DNA of 64,000 nucleotides from Cellulomonas fengjieae. Its GTDB lineage: Bacteria > Actinomycetota > Actinomycetes > Actinomycetales > Cellulomonadaceae. Below are positions 43,667-52,890 of this stretch, piece by piece (positions within the stretch are counted from its first letter, which is position 1; each line of letters starts with the position of its first letter). The position numbers and the translations under genes are program-made. The stretch spans positions 3,348,001 to 3,412,000 of the forward strand of contig NZ_CP074404.1 in NCBI RefSeq assembly GCF_018388465.1. The letters run 5' to 3'. A model generated the notes under the pieces. That model saw only the letters and a list, made by a program, of their open reading frames with translations, was not told the DNA's origin and did not search any database.

Positions 43667-46600
43667 TCCAGCACACCCGGGTAGAACTGGCCGATGCGCC
43701 CTCTGCTCACACCCATAACGTAATCCACCCCGTTGACCCTCCCTTGGACCTGGCCGTAGCCGCCGTCGATCTTCATCAGCATGTCCCGGTTCTGGCGGAC
43801 CACCTCGCTCAAGGTGGACTGGACATCGTCAATTGACATCGACTTGTCGAAGAATGACTGGTGGCCCTTCACCGACCCGTCCCAGTAGGTGGGGTGGTGC
43901 CTCTTCAGGATGTGCGTCATCCCGGTCTTGTCCAGCTGGAACGTCGACCTACCTAGCGAGAAGCGCTGGCTCTGCCAGTCACGCAGCGCAGTGAGGCACG
44001 TGTTGTGGACCAGCACGTCCTGTACGCCTACGTGGTATGTGTGGATTCCCTCTACGGCGAGGTTGTACGCGGACTCCGTCCGCGCGCTCGCTCCGTGCAA
44101 CCCGTTTACCGCGACCGCACGCCCGTTCGCCGTCAGCACCTGCTCGCCGGCCGCGAGCTCGTCCGCACGCTCGAACCTCTGGTCGGTGACGGACCAGAAC
44201 GGGTGGTCCTCCGTCGTCGCCAGCACGTGGCCGCCGTCGACCTCGAGGTCCGTGATGGTGTCCTCGTGCTCGAAGACGTGCACCACTTCCCGGGACTCTT
44301 GCTCACCGGACTCGGGGTCCGACGCAACGACCTGGTCCCCGACCTCGACCTCGGCGATGGGCTTTCGGGAGCCGTCGGCCATCAGGACGAGCGTCGAGCC
44401 CTCGAACGAGCAGGCCTGGGCCCCGGTCTCCGCCGCGTCGTCTGCGGCACGCGTCTGGGCCTTCGCGTTGGCCTTCTTGGCGGACGCGACCTCCTTGCTG
44501 GTCTTCGTCGCGACCGTCTTGGTCGACGCCGCCGCGTCCTGCGCCTGCTTGGCCGCGGTGTTGGCCTTGGACACCGCCGCGGCGTCCGGGGTGACCTTCG
44601 TGGGCGTCGCCTTGGGGATGTCGTCGAGCGCGCGCCGGGCGGCCTTGAGCTTGGAGTACCCCTCGACCAGGCGCTTGCCGACCCCGACCGCCTTGATCGC
44701 GACCTTGGCGGCCTTGAAGAGCTTGCCCCACGGCACCGCGTTCAAGGCCGTGGAGATGCACGCGACGATGTCACCCTCGGTGATGCACTTCTTGGCGTCC
44801 GTGAACCCGATCAGGTCCAGGACCAGCGACATGATCTCGTCGCCGATCTGCGAGACCAGCGCCTCGGCCTCGGCGACAGCCTTCTTGGCCGCCTCCCGCT
44901 GCCCCGCGAACGGATCCGTCGAGGTCGACGACGCGTCGGTACCCGTGCCCTTCTCGGGCAGCATGCCCGTGGGGTCCGTGGTGAACGTGGGGCGGTTGGC
45001 CACGTAGGCGTACGACGAGACCGCGGCGTCCTGCCCTGACCCGGCAACCGGGTCCACCGAGTCGAACCGACCCGTCGAGGTGTCGTAGTTGCGGGCCCGC
45101 AGCTGGTACCGGTCCGACTGCGTCACGTCCCGGTACCCGCCCGCGTACTGCAACGGGTTGCTCGGCGCGCCCTCGTCGAGCTGCTGCCCCCCGCCGACGA
45201 GGTCGGTCCCGCGCGCGCCTCCGAACGGGTCGTAGTCGTAGGCCCACTGCGGCGCCCCGGAGGCGGACACCATCCCGGAGACACCCCCGAGCCAGTCACG
45301 GACGTAGGCGGAGAATCCGCCCTCCTCCTCAGACGGAGCACCGTCGAACAGGGCCAGCGGTGACCCGTCCGGCGCGTACAGGAAGGACGTCTGCGTCGAG
45401 GACGCCACGCCACCGTCCGCACCGAGCTCCGACAGCGTCTCGCTCGCCAGCATCGGCATGCCAGCCGCGATGTCCCACGACCAGTCCGTCGCGGACCCGG
45501 TACCCACAGCCTGGCCCTCCGGGCGCGTGACCGACCCGAGGCGCATCCCGGCACCGTCGTACGAGTAGCGAGTCGACTCGCCCCCCACGGTGGCGGACGC
45601 CAGCGAGCGGTCCAGGTCGTACGTGTACCTCTCGTCGCCCGCACGCGTCTGGTTGCCCTCGGCGTCGTACGCGTACTCCCGCGTCCCGGGGCGCACGTCG
45701 GCCACGCCGGACACCTCCCCGGTGACCGAGGTGACCTCGCGCGTCAGCTGGTCGCCCGCGTCGTAGGTGTAGGCGGTGCTCGCCGAGCCCGTCGCGGTCG
45801 TGACCTTCTGGGTCTTCCGGTTGCCGACGAGGTCGTAGGAGTAGTCGAACCGCTCCGCCGCCGCGGCGCCCGGCTCGCAGCTTTGCGCGCCGTAGCACGC
45901 CGACGTCAGCCGGTGCGCCTTGTCGTACGCGTAGGACGTCGCCTCGGTGACCTGCGTCCCGCCGGGCGTGGTGGTCCGCGCCGCGGTGATCCGCGTGGGG
46001 TTGCCCGCGGCGTCCAGGTCCAGGTCGTGCGAGGAGACGACCTCCCCGTCGGCGCGCGTGGTGGCGATCCGGGTCATCCGGCCCGCCGGGTCGTACGCGC
46101 GCTCCTCCGTCAGGCCCGTCGACTCCGGGAACGTGATCGACGTCAGCTGGTCGGCGACGTCGTACCCGAACCCGTAGGCCGCGCTCGAGCCGGCTCGGGT
46201 GGCCGTCAGCGACGTGAGCCGGTCCGCGACGTCGTACGTGGCGGCGACCGTGGTGCCGTCCGGGTACGTGCGTGACGTGATGTTGTCCTGGTCGTCGTAC
46301 GCGTAGGTGAACGTCTCGACGGACCCGTCCACCGCCGTGCGGGTCGCCGCCGTGAGCAGGCCCGTGGCGTCGAAGGTGTGCTCACGGACGCCGCTCGCGT
46401 CGGCGAGCGAGACGAGGCGGTTCTTCGCGTCGTAGCCGTAGGTGAACACCTTCCCGTCGGCGCCGAGCGTCTTCGACGTCAGCCGGTCGAGCGTGTCGTA
46501 CTCGAGGAAGACCGTGCGGGCCTCCCTGTTCGGGTCGACGCGCGGGTCGCCCTCGACGACGCGGGCGGTGACGAGCTGCGTGAGGTTGGAGTTCGCGTCG

Positions 46601-49600
46601 TACACGTACTCGCGGCGCCGGCCCAGCGGGTCGGTGGTCGCCTTGGTGCGGCCGGCGCGGTCGTACTCGAGCGCCGCCTCGTGACCGAGCGGGTCCCGGC
46701 GCTTGATGACCTGGCCGTTCGCGTCGTACAGGTAACGCAGCGACTGCTGCTCGCCGTTCGCGTCCGGTCCGACGACGGACGTCAGCCGGTCGCCCTCGTC
46801 GTAGGCGTACCGCACCACCGAACCGACCGGGTCCGTGGTCGACGAGAGCCGCCCGACGGCGTCGTACGCCGCCTTGGTGACGTGACCGAGCGGGTCGCGG
46901 ACCTCGACGGGGTTGCCCGACTGGTCGTAGGAGTAACGGGTGGTGAATGCGGCCGGGTCGGCGCCCTCGACGTGTCCGCGCGGCTCGGTGATCGCCACCG
47001 GGCGGCCGTCGTCGTCGTACTCCCAGGTGATCACACCACCCGCCGCCGTGACCTGACGGGTGGGGTTGCCGGCCTGGTCGTACTCGATGCGCGCGGGTGA
47101 CTCCACGCCCGAGCCGCCCGTGCGACGGCCGGCCTTGTCGTAGGTGAAGCCGAGGTCCTCGCCGGTCTCGTCCGAGATGTTCGTGACGTGGCCGGACGGG
47201 TCGTACCCGATGCCCGTCGTCGCGCCCAGCTCGTCGATCTGCTGGACCGGGCGGCCCAGCTCGTCGAAGCGGCTGTCGACCTGCACGAGCCGGCCCTGGG
47301 AGTCCGGACGCTCCGCGCGGATGAGGTTGCCGCGGAAGTCGTAGTGGAAGGTCGTGGTGTACGCGGTGCGCCGCGTGGTCGCGTCCCCCTCGGACTCGCC
47401 GTCGCGACGGGCCTGGTTGCCCAGCGGCAGGGTCTCCGTCTTCACGCGGCCCTGGCCGTCGTACGTCCACGACGTGCGGTTGCCCTCGCCGTCCGTCACC
47501 GACGCCGTGCGACCGGCCTTCGTGTACGTGTGCTCGGTGACGTTGCCGATCGGGTCCTTCAGCGTGACGAGCCGGCTCGAGTCGTCGTAGGTGTACCGGT
47601 AGGAGTTCGACAGCTGGTCGGTCGCGACCACGACGTTGCCGAGCTCGTCGTACGTGGTGCGGACGGGGGCGTTCTTGCCCGGGTCGACGCGTTCGAGCAC
47701 GCGGTCCTGGTGGTCGTAGACGACCCGGGTCCGGAACGCGTCCTTGCTGGCACCCGCGACGGTTCCCCGCGGGTCGACCACGGACACCATCCGGCCCGTC
47801 TGGTCGTAGGTGAACTCGGTGCGGCGGCCGGTCGCCGCGATCTCCGCGGTGCGGTTGCCCGCCGTGTCGTACTCGTAGCGCGTGACCTTGCCGCGGGGGT
47901 CCTTGCGCTCGGTCAGCAGGCCGCGCGCGTCGTAGACGTAGGAGTAGCCGTCGGCCTGCTCGGGGTCCTTCTGACCGGTGAGCTCCTGCTGGGCGTTGTA
48001 CGCGTACGACCAGGTGTTCCCGCGACCGTCGGTGTGCGCCGTCAGGTTGTTGCCGGCGTCGAAGGCGTTGCGCTCGACGTACTCGAAGGGCGCCGGGGCG
48101 ACGCGCTCGACGGGGTTGCCGTTCGGGTCGTGCGACGCGCTCGCCTGGTTGCCGTCAGGGTCCACGACGAGCCCTTCGTTCAGGCGGTCGTCGTAGCGGT
48201 ACGTGACCGTCTCGCCGTTGCCGTTCCGCGAGTAGAGGAGGACGTTGTCGCGGTACCCGTCGACCGAGACGACCCCGTCGGCGTCCGTGGTCGTGGCGAC
48301 CTGCTCGTCGGCGTCCCACGCGAACTCGCTGACCGCGCCCGACGCGTCCGTCTGCCGGGTGACCCGGCCCGCGGCGTCGTACTCGTTGGCGACGTCCCGC
48401 TTGCCGCGCGCGTTGGTGACCTGGTCGAGCCGGCCGTCGCGGTCGTAGTGGTACTGCCACGTGTAGTTGCGCGCGTCCTGGACCTTGGCCAGGCGGCCGG
48501 CCTCGTAGTCGAACATCACGCTGCGCCCGTCGGGGAGCGTGATCTTGCTGATCGCCTCGACGTCGCGGCGGTTCTCGATGCGCACCACCCGGCCGGCCGC
48601 GTCCGTGACCGTCGTGAGCAGGCCCGCGCTGTCGTAGGCCAGCGTGACGCCGTGGCCTCGTGCGTCCTTCACGGACAGCAGCGCCCCCGACGCGTCGAAC
48701 TCGAGCCGCCGCTGGTCCGGCGGCGTGAGCACCCAGCCGCCGCCGGGACGGTCGGTGAGCACCGCGCGCACGCCGGCGGGCCGCTCGTAGGACCCGTCCG
48801 CGGCGCGGGTGTAGACCGCCTCCGCGCCGTCCTCGGCACGCACCCGCACGGCGTCCGCATCGGTTCCGGCCTCGACCCGCGCGTCGTACGTCCACGTCCA
48901 CCCCGCACCGAACATGCCGACGCCGGGGTTCGCCGACGAGTAGAACCGCACGGCCTGGAACGGGATGCCGAAGCCGGCCATCGTGAGGTCGGCCTCGGTG
49001 CGGTTGAACGCGCCGGTGCCGGTGTTGACCAGCGCGCCGCGCAGCTCCTGGCCGTCGACCGTCCGCCCGAGGACGTTCGGGCACGCGCAGCCCGCGGCCT
49101 GCTCGTCCGACAGGCTCGGCGGGACGACGGTCGCGCGCGGGTTCTCCGGGCCCGACGGCGCCGAGTCGGTCGGGGTTCCGTCCTCGGCGAGCACCGAGAT
49201 GGTGACGGTGTACCGGCGCGCCGGGTCGAGCGCCCAGCCGTCGGCCGCGCCGAAGCTGCGGCAGAACTCGCGCGGCGACCCGCACCGGGCCAGGTCGTCC
49301 TTGTCGAGCTCGGCCGACGTCTGCTGGGCGCCCGACTCGACCTCCGTCACGGTCGCGCGCCAGCGGGCCCAGGACGTCGGGTCCCCGTCGGCCACCTCGG
49401 CGTCGAAGTAGACGACGAGCGACGTGTCGCCCAGCAGGTAGCCCGATCGCGCGATCACGTCGGTCGCGGCCCCGGCGGCCGCCCGGGCACCGGCGAGGAA
49501 CGACTGCCGTGGCGCGGCCACGGCGGGCGCGGGCGTCGTCGGCTCGTCCGCTGCCTTCACCGGGGGCGGCTCCACGGGGACGTCGGCGGGGTCCACCGAG

Positions 49601-49788
49601 CGCACCGCGGTGGCGGGTAGCGGGCGCTGCACGGGTGCGGCGCCGTCACGCGCCGCGGGCGCCGGCGTCTCCGTCGCGGCGGCGACCAGCGGGGCCGTCC
49701 AGAGCACCGACGTCACCCCGACGGCGAGCGCCACGGCGTAGGCGACCCGCGAGCGACGGCGGGACGAGCGGATGGCGTGCGTCGACAT
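43663..49788 (-). CDS. RHS-repeat polymorphic toxin with Hint domain
   Basis: A 2041-residue secreted toxin. Order: signal peptide (basic residues 1-15, hydrophobic 16-38), an N-terminal beta-rich domain (about 90-240), a DUF6531-like segment (about 273, GFGIPFQAVRFYSSANPG), about 1,100 residues of YD repeats (YDxxGRxxx units from 345 to 1500) forming a cocoon, the RHS core end with DYDPFGG and YQLRARNYDTSTGRF (1518-1583), a lysine/alanine-rich coil (1600-1780), a Hint self-splicing-type domain (1792-1930, from ACSFEGSTLVLMADG to VLVHN), and a 110-residue tip. The tip has HILKRHHPTYWDG and a C-terminal RGRIGQFYPG motif. The Hint domain should cut the tip free. The tip family is not recognised. 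The ATG at 49788 has a weak GGGG upstream; longer starts are shadows. Confidence 0.92.
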   Translation of the reverse strand: MSTHAIRSSRRRSRVAYAVALAVGVTSVLWTAPLVAAATETPAPAARDGAAPVQRPLPATAVRSVDPADVPVEPPPVKAADEPTTPAPAVAAPRQSFLAGARAAAGAATDVIARSGYLLGDTSLVVYFDAEVADGDPTSWARWRATVTEVESGAQQTSAELDKDDLARCGSPREFCRSFGAADGWALDPARRYTVTISVLAEDGTPTDSAPSGPENPRATVVPPSLSDEQAAGCACPNVLGRTVDGQELRGALVNTGTGAFNRTEADLTMAGFGIPFQAVRFYSSANPGVGMFGAGWTWTYDARVEAGTDADAVRVRAEDGAEAVYTRAADGSYERPAGVRAVLTDRPGGGWVLTPPDQRRLEFDASGALLSVKDARGHGVTLAYDSAGLLTTVTDAAGRVVRIENRRDVEAISKITLPDGRSVMFDYEAGRLAKVQDARNYTWQYHYDRDGRLDQVTNARGKRDVANEYDAAGRVTRQTDASGAVSEFAWDADEQVATTTDADGVVSVDGYRDNVLLYSRNGNGETVTYRYDDRLNEGLVVDPDGNQASASHDPNGNPVERVAPAPFEYVERNAFDAGNNLTAHTDGRGNTWSYAYNAQQELTGQKDPEQADGYSYVYDARGLLTERKDPRGKVTRYEYDTAGNRTAEIAATGRRTEFTYDQTGRMVSVVDPRGTVAGASKDAFRTRVVYDHQDRVLERVDPGKNAPVRTTYDELGNVVVATDQLSNSYRYTYDDSSRLVTLKDPIGNVTEHTYTKAGRTASVTDGEGNRTSWTYDGQGRVKTETLPLGNQARRDGESEGDATTRRTAYTTTFHYDFRGNLIRAERPDSQGRLVQVDSRFDELGRPVQQIDELGATTGIGYDPSGHVTNISDETGEDLGFTYDKAGRRTGGSGVESPARIEYDQAGNPTRQVTAAGGVITWEYDDDGRPVAITEPRGHVEGADPAAFTTRYSYDQSGNPVEVRDPLGHVTKAAYDAVGRLSSTTDPVGSVVRYAYDEGDRLTSVVGPDANGEQQSLRYLYDANGQVIKRRDPLGHEAALEYDRAGRTKATTDPLGRRREYVYDANSNLTQLVTARVVEGDPRVDPNREARTVFLEYDTLDRLTSKTLGADGKVFTYGYDAKNRLVSLADASGVREHTFDATGLLTAATRTAVDGSVETFTYAYDDQDNITSRTYPDGTTVAATYDVADRLTSLTATRAGSSAAYGFGYDVADQLTSITFPESTGLTEERAYDPAGRMTRIATTRADGEVVSSHDLDLDAAGNPTRITAARTTTPGGTQVTEATSYAYDKAHRLTSACYGAQSCEPGAAAAERFDYSYDLVGNRKTQKVTTATGSASTAYTYDAGDQLTREVTSVTGEVSGVADVRPGTREYAYDAEGNQTRAGDERYTYDLDRSLASATVGGESTRYSYDGAGMRLGSVTRPEGQAVGTGSATDWSWDIAAGMPMLASETLSELGADGGVASSTQTSFLYAPDGSPLALFDGAPSEEEGGFSAYVRDWLGGVSGMVSASGAPQWAYDYDPFGGARGTDLVGGGQQLDEGAPSNPLQYAGGYRDVTQSDRYQLRARNYDTSTGRFDSVDPVAGSGQDAAVSSYAYVANRPTFTTDPTGMLPEKGTGTDASSTSTDPFAGQREAAKKAVAEAEALVSQIGDEIMSLVLDLIGFTDAKKCITEGDIVACISTALNAVPWGKLFKAAKVAIKAVGVGKRLVEGYSKLKAARRALDDIPKATPTKVTPDAAAVSKANTAAKQAQDAAASTKTVATKTSKEVASAKKANAKAQTRAADDAAETGAQACSFEGSTLVLMADGSRKPIAEVEVGDQVVASDPESGEQESREVVHVFEHEDTITDLEVDGGHVLATTEDHPFWSVTDQRFERADELAAGEQVLTANGRAVAVNGLHGASARTESAYNLAVEGIHTYHVGVQDVLVHNTCLTALRDWQSQRFSLGRSTFQLDKTGMTHILKRHHPTYWDGSVKGHQSFFDKSMSIDDVQSTLSEVVRQNRDMLMKIDGGYGQVQGRVNGVDYVMGVSRGRIGQFYPGVLD

Positions 49789-50048
49789 TCGAGCCCCCTG
49801 TCGTGCGACGCGGGCACCCCTGCACCACGTCGTCGACGACCGTGCCCCCTGTGGCGTCGGCCGCGCGGACCACACGAAAGGGGATGCCGCACGTCGGGGG
49901 CCATGCCGTGCTCAGATGGCGAGATGGACGCCTGTCCGGGGATTGGGAGCGGTCTCACGCCACCGGCGGGCGTCCTCGCAGGTGGGGCGAGATGTGCCGG
50001 TTTGTCACGGGTTGGCTCCCACACATTCCCATGACAGAACTCTCATGC

Positions 50049-51401
50049 TCAGTCGGCGCGGACCACCGTGTCGGCCAGCACCGAGCGCAAGAGCGGGCGC
50101 GACGTCTCCGTCGCGGCGAACACCAGGGCACAGCCCCCGGTGAGGAACCCGAACAGCAGCAGGAGCCCGCCCGGCGACGTGAGCGCCACCACGCCGAACA
50201 GCGGGAAGAACATGACCAGCGCGGTCACCGCGGAACCGACCGCGACGAACAGCAGCGGCACGAGCACCGAGCGCCGGCGCACGGAGTCGTGGAGCTCGAC
50301 CGGCATCCCGGCGAGGTTCTGCAGCGCGATCTCGCGACGCCGGTCCAGCACGCCCGCGGCCTGCGCGATCCCCGCGGAGACGGCCGCCAGGAGGAACGCG
50401 ACCACCAGCGTGACCATGCCGCCGGTGACCAGGTCGGCCATGAGGATCGCGCCCTGCGGGTCGGTGTCGGTCGCCGCGAGCGCGGGCAGGACGGCGAGCG
50501 CCCCGGCCACGAAGCCGGCCAGCCCCAGCCCGCCGACCACCCGCCACGCGGCCTTCGGGTCGTCGAGGAGCCTGCGCGCGGCGAGCAGCCGGGCCGGCGT
50601 CGTCGCGCGACGCAGCTGCACCCTCCCGACGAGACCGAGCACCCAGGGACCGACGACGTTCAGCGTGGCGAAGCCGAGGGCGAGCGCCCCGAGCAGCACA
50701 CCGATCGCGGCGGCGCCGAGCATCCCCGCGGCCTGCGTGACCACCATGAAGAGCCCGATGCCGACGACGGCGACGACCGCGCGCAGCCACGTCATCTTCT
50801 TCGGGGTCTCCCGCCGCGCGACGCCGAGGGGGGACACGCTCACCCGCCGCAACGAGACGGCCGCGGACACGGCCCCGAGCAGGGGGACTGCGAGCACCGC
50901 GATCGCGAGGCCCCGCCAGCCGACCCAGAGCTCGCCCACGCTGAAGGTGGTGCCCTGGAACGGGAGCAGGGCGCAGACGGGCAGGAGGGCGAGGTAGAGC
51001 GCGATGCCGAGCACGGCGCCGACCAGGCCCTGCCACGCCGTCTCGGCGACCGTCAGCCCCACGACCTCGCGCGGGGTCGCGCCGAGCAGGCGCAGGGTGG
51101 ACAGGCGGGCGTCCCGTCGCGCGACGCCCAGCCGCGCGGCCGCACCCGCCAGCGTGACCAGCGGCACGACGAGCAGCACGACGGCCACCCACGCCAGGCT
51201 GACGTAGACGCGGGCGTCGTCGGCCCGGCCGGGTTCGAGCGGCTGCCCGGCGCGGCCGGTGAAGCCGACCAGCCCGCCGACGACGCTGAGCGTGAGGCCC
51301 GTGGTCACGGCGAACGCCGTGACCGCCAGGGAGGTGGTCAACCGGGCGTCGCGCCCGCCCGCGCGCTGGAACCGGGGCGCGAGCGCGAGGACGGCGTTCA
51401 C
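50049..51401 (-). CDS. FtsX-like permease of a MacB-type ABC transporter
   Basis: A 450-residue membrane protein with ten predicted helices in two FtsX-like blocks: MTLxx-type domains around 85-130 and 340-430. The motif GATPREVVGLTVAE near residue 108 is the FtsX coupling region, and the second block shows LQNLAGMPVELHDSV. It works with the ATPase upstream in an operon, with a GTGA overlap. Family members act on envelope lipoproteins or export peptides. No two-component system is next to it. Confidence 0.87.
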   Translation of the reverse strand: MNAVLALAPRFQRAGGRDARLTTSLAVTAFAVTTGLTLSVVGGLVGFTGRAGQPLEPGRADDARVYVSLAWVAVVLLVVPLVTLAGAAARLGVARRDARLSTLRLLGATPREVVGLTVAETAWQGLVGAVLGIALYLALLPVCALLPFQGTTFSVGELWVGWRGLAIAVLAVPLLGAVSAAVSLRRVSVSPLGVARRETPKKMTWLRAVVAVVGIGLFMVVTQAAGMLGAAAIGVLLGALALGFATLNVVGPWVLGLVGRVQLRRATTPARLLAARRLLDDPKAAWRVVGGLGLAGFVAGALAVLPALAATDTDPQGAILMADLVTGGMVTLVVAFLLAAVSAGIAQAAGVLDRRREIALQNLAGMPVELHDSVRRRSVLVPLLFVAVGSAVTALVMFFPLFGVVALTSPGGLLLLFGFLTGGCALVFAATETSRPLLRSVLADTVVRAD

Positions 51402-52084
51402 CGGGCGCCCTCCGCCGACCGCACGAGTCCGTCACGGACCTCGATCCGGCGGTCGCACCAGTCCGCGACCTGCGCGTCGTGGGTGACCAGGACCAGCGAC
51501 GCCCCCGCCGCCCTGGTGGTCTCCGTGAGGATCCGCATCACCTCGTGGCCGGTGGCCTGGTCGAGCGCTCCGGTGGGCTCATCGGCGAACACGACCGCCG
51601 GACCGGTGATGAGCGCCCGCGCGACCGCGACGCGCTGGGCCTGACCGCCCGACAGCTCGCCGGGCCGACGCCACTCCATGCCGGCCAGGCCGAGGGAGAC
51701 CAGCCACCGCCCCGCGAGCTCGGTGGCCTCACGCCGCGGGGTGCCCAGCAGCATCGATGGCAGGGCCACGTTCTCGATCGCCGGCAGCTCGGAGAGCAGC
51801 TGGCCGAACTGGAAGACGAACCCGTAGCGCCGGCGGCGCAGCAGCGAGCGCTCGCGGTCGGACAGCCGACCCACCTCCTGGCCGTCGAGTGCGACGGTGC
51901 CCGCATCGGCAGGCAGGATGCCGGCCAGGCAGTGCAGGAGCGTGGACTTGCCGGAGCCCGACGGGCCCATGACGGCGAGCGACTCCCCGTCGGCGAGGTC
52001 GACGTCCACGCCCGCGAGCGCGACGGTGGGTCCGAACTGCTTGGCGAGGCCGCGGGCGGACAGGCGTGGGGTCGCGGGGATCAT
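51398..52084 (-). CDS. ABC transporter ATPase, LolD/MacB type
   Basis: A 228-residue ATPase. Walker A GPSGSGKST, Q-loop FQFGQLLSEL, signature LSGGQAQRV, Walker B VVFADEPTGALD and H-loop VTHDAQ are complete, with the EPTGALD form typical for MacB/LolD. It starts at an ATG at 52084 and overlaps the FtsX-like permease gene by 4 nt. Confidence 0.93.
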   Translation of the reverse strand: MIPATPRLSARGLAKQFGPTVALAGVDVDLADGESLAVMGPSGSGKSTLLHCLAGILPADAGTVALDGQEVGRLSDRERSLLRRRRYGFVFQFGQLLSELPAIENVALPSMLLGTPRREATELAGRWLVSLGLAGMEWRRPGELSGGQAQRVAVARALITGPAVVFADEPTGALDQATGHEVMRILTETTRAAGASLVLVTHDAQVADWCDRRIEVRDGLVRSAEGAR

Positions 52085-52214
52085 GCGTCCAGGCTGCCGA
52101 CGACGTCACGTGGGCCGCGTCGGCCCGGGGTCCCCCGCAGCACGGCCCGGTGTGCGCCCAGGGTGGGACGCGCGTCCGCCCGTCGGCGGACCGGGACCTG
52201 CGGACGAGGACATG

Positions 52215-52307
52215 AGAGGACCCCCCGCACACCCGCCAGAGCTCACCTGCCCTTGCTGCCTTCCGGCCCTGGGGGAGTTCAGCGAGATGACGCCGTACGA
52301 GGGGTCT
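52215..52307 (-). ncRNA. ffs: Signal recognition particle RNA (small type)
   Basis: The minus strand carries the conserved apical part GGCCGGAAGGCAGCA and AGGGCAG, with GGAA tetraloop, and outer arms GACCCC near the 5' end and GGGGTC at the 3' end that pair. Length is about 93 nt, of the small bacterial type without an Alu domain. TAGTCT (minus strand, 52315-52320) lies 7 nt before the likely 5' end and acts as the -10 box. It guides Ffh to signal peptides. Ends are approximate to 2-3 nt. Confidence 0.88.
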
Positions 52308-52392
52308 GGAAAAGAGACTAGCCCAGGGGTGCGCGTGTCCCGAAACCGGCCGGCCCTACCCTGGCGTCCCCGGCACCGACGAAGGGACCTCG

Positions 52393-52890
52393 ATGACGAC
52401 GCCCGGCACGACACCTCGCCCGCCCCGACACCAGGTCGACCCGCGAGCGGTGCGCTACTGGTTCACGTCGGCCCTGATCACGCTGGTCGTGGTCGTCGTC
52501 GCGGCGGTGGTGCCCGCCCTGCTGTGGGAAGCAGCCCGCCCCTGGTTCCTCGGCATTGGCGCCGTGGTCGTGCTCCTCGTGCTCCCCCGGGTCGTCGTCG
52601 CCCCGTGGTTGCGGTACCGGACGCACCGCTGGGAGGCGACCGAGACGGCCGTGTACTCCCGGACCGGGTGGTGGGGCCGGCAGTGGCGGATCGCCCCCCT
52701 GTCCCGGGTGCAGACCGTGGAGGCCACGCGCAACCCGCTGCACCAGGCGTTCGGCCTCGCGGCGGTGTCGGTGACGACGGCGTCGGCGCAGGGCGCGATC
52801 GTCATCCAGGGCCTCGACGCAGCGGTGGCCGACGAGCTCGTCGCGGCGCTCACGACGGCCACCGAGCACACCCGGGGCGACGCGACGTGA
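52393..52890 (+). CDS. Bacterial PH-domain membrane protein (YdbS-like)
   Basis: A 165-residue protein with two N-terminal helices (about 22-70) and a C-terminal bacterial PH domain, from RWEATETAVYSRTGWWGRQ through SRVQTVEATRNPLHQAFGLA. The signature SRVQTVE of bPH2 is clear. Members occur in pairs, a short and a long one, and are thought to assist membrane or envelope processes. The stop overlaps the next start in GTGA. Confidence 0.87.
   Translation: MTTPGTTPRPPRHQVDPRAVRYWFTSALITLVVVVVAAVVPALLWEAARPWFLGIGAVVVLLVLPRVVVAPWLRYRTHRWEATETAVYSRTGWWGRQWRIAPLSRVQTVEATRNPLHQAFGLAAVSVTTASAQGAIVIQGLDAAVADELVAALTTATEHTRGDAT

Noticed and set aside
47188..49620. 810-codon frame opposite the RHS gene
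   Set aside because: The regular spacing of valine and arginine mirrors the YD repeats on the other strand; it is a shadow.
43663..49788. Prophage or integrative element carrying the RHS gene
   Set aside because: No integrase, terminase, tail gene or attachment repeat is visible on either side; flanks are chromosomal housekeeping and transporter genes.
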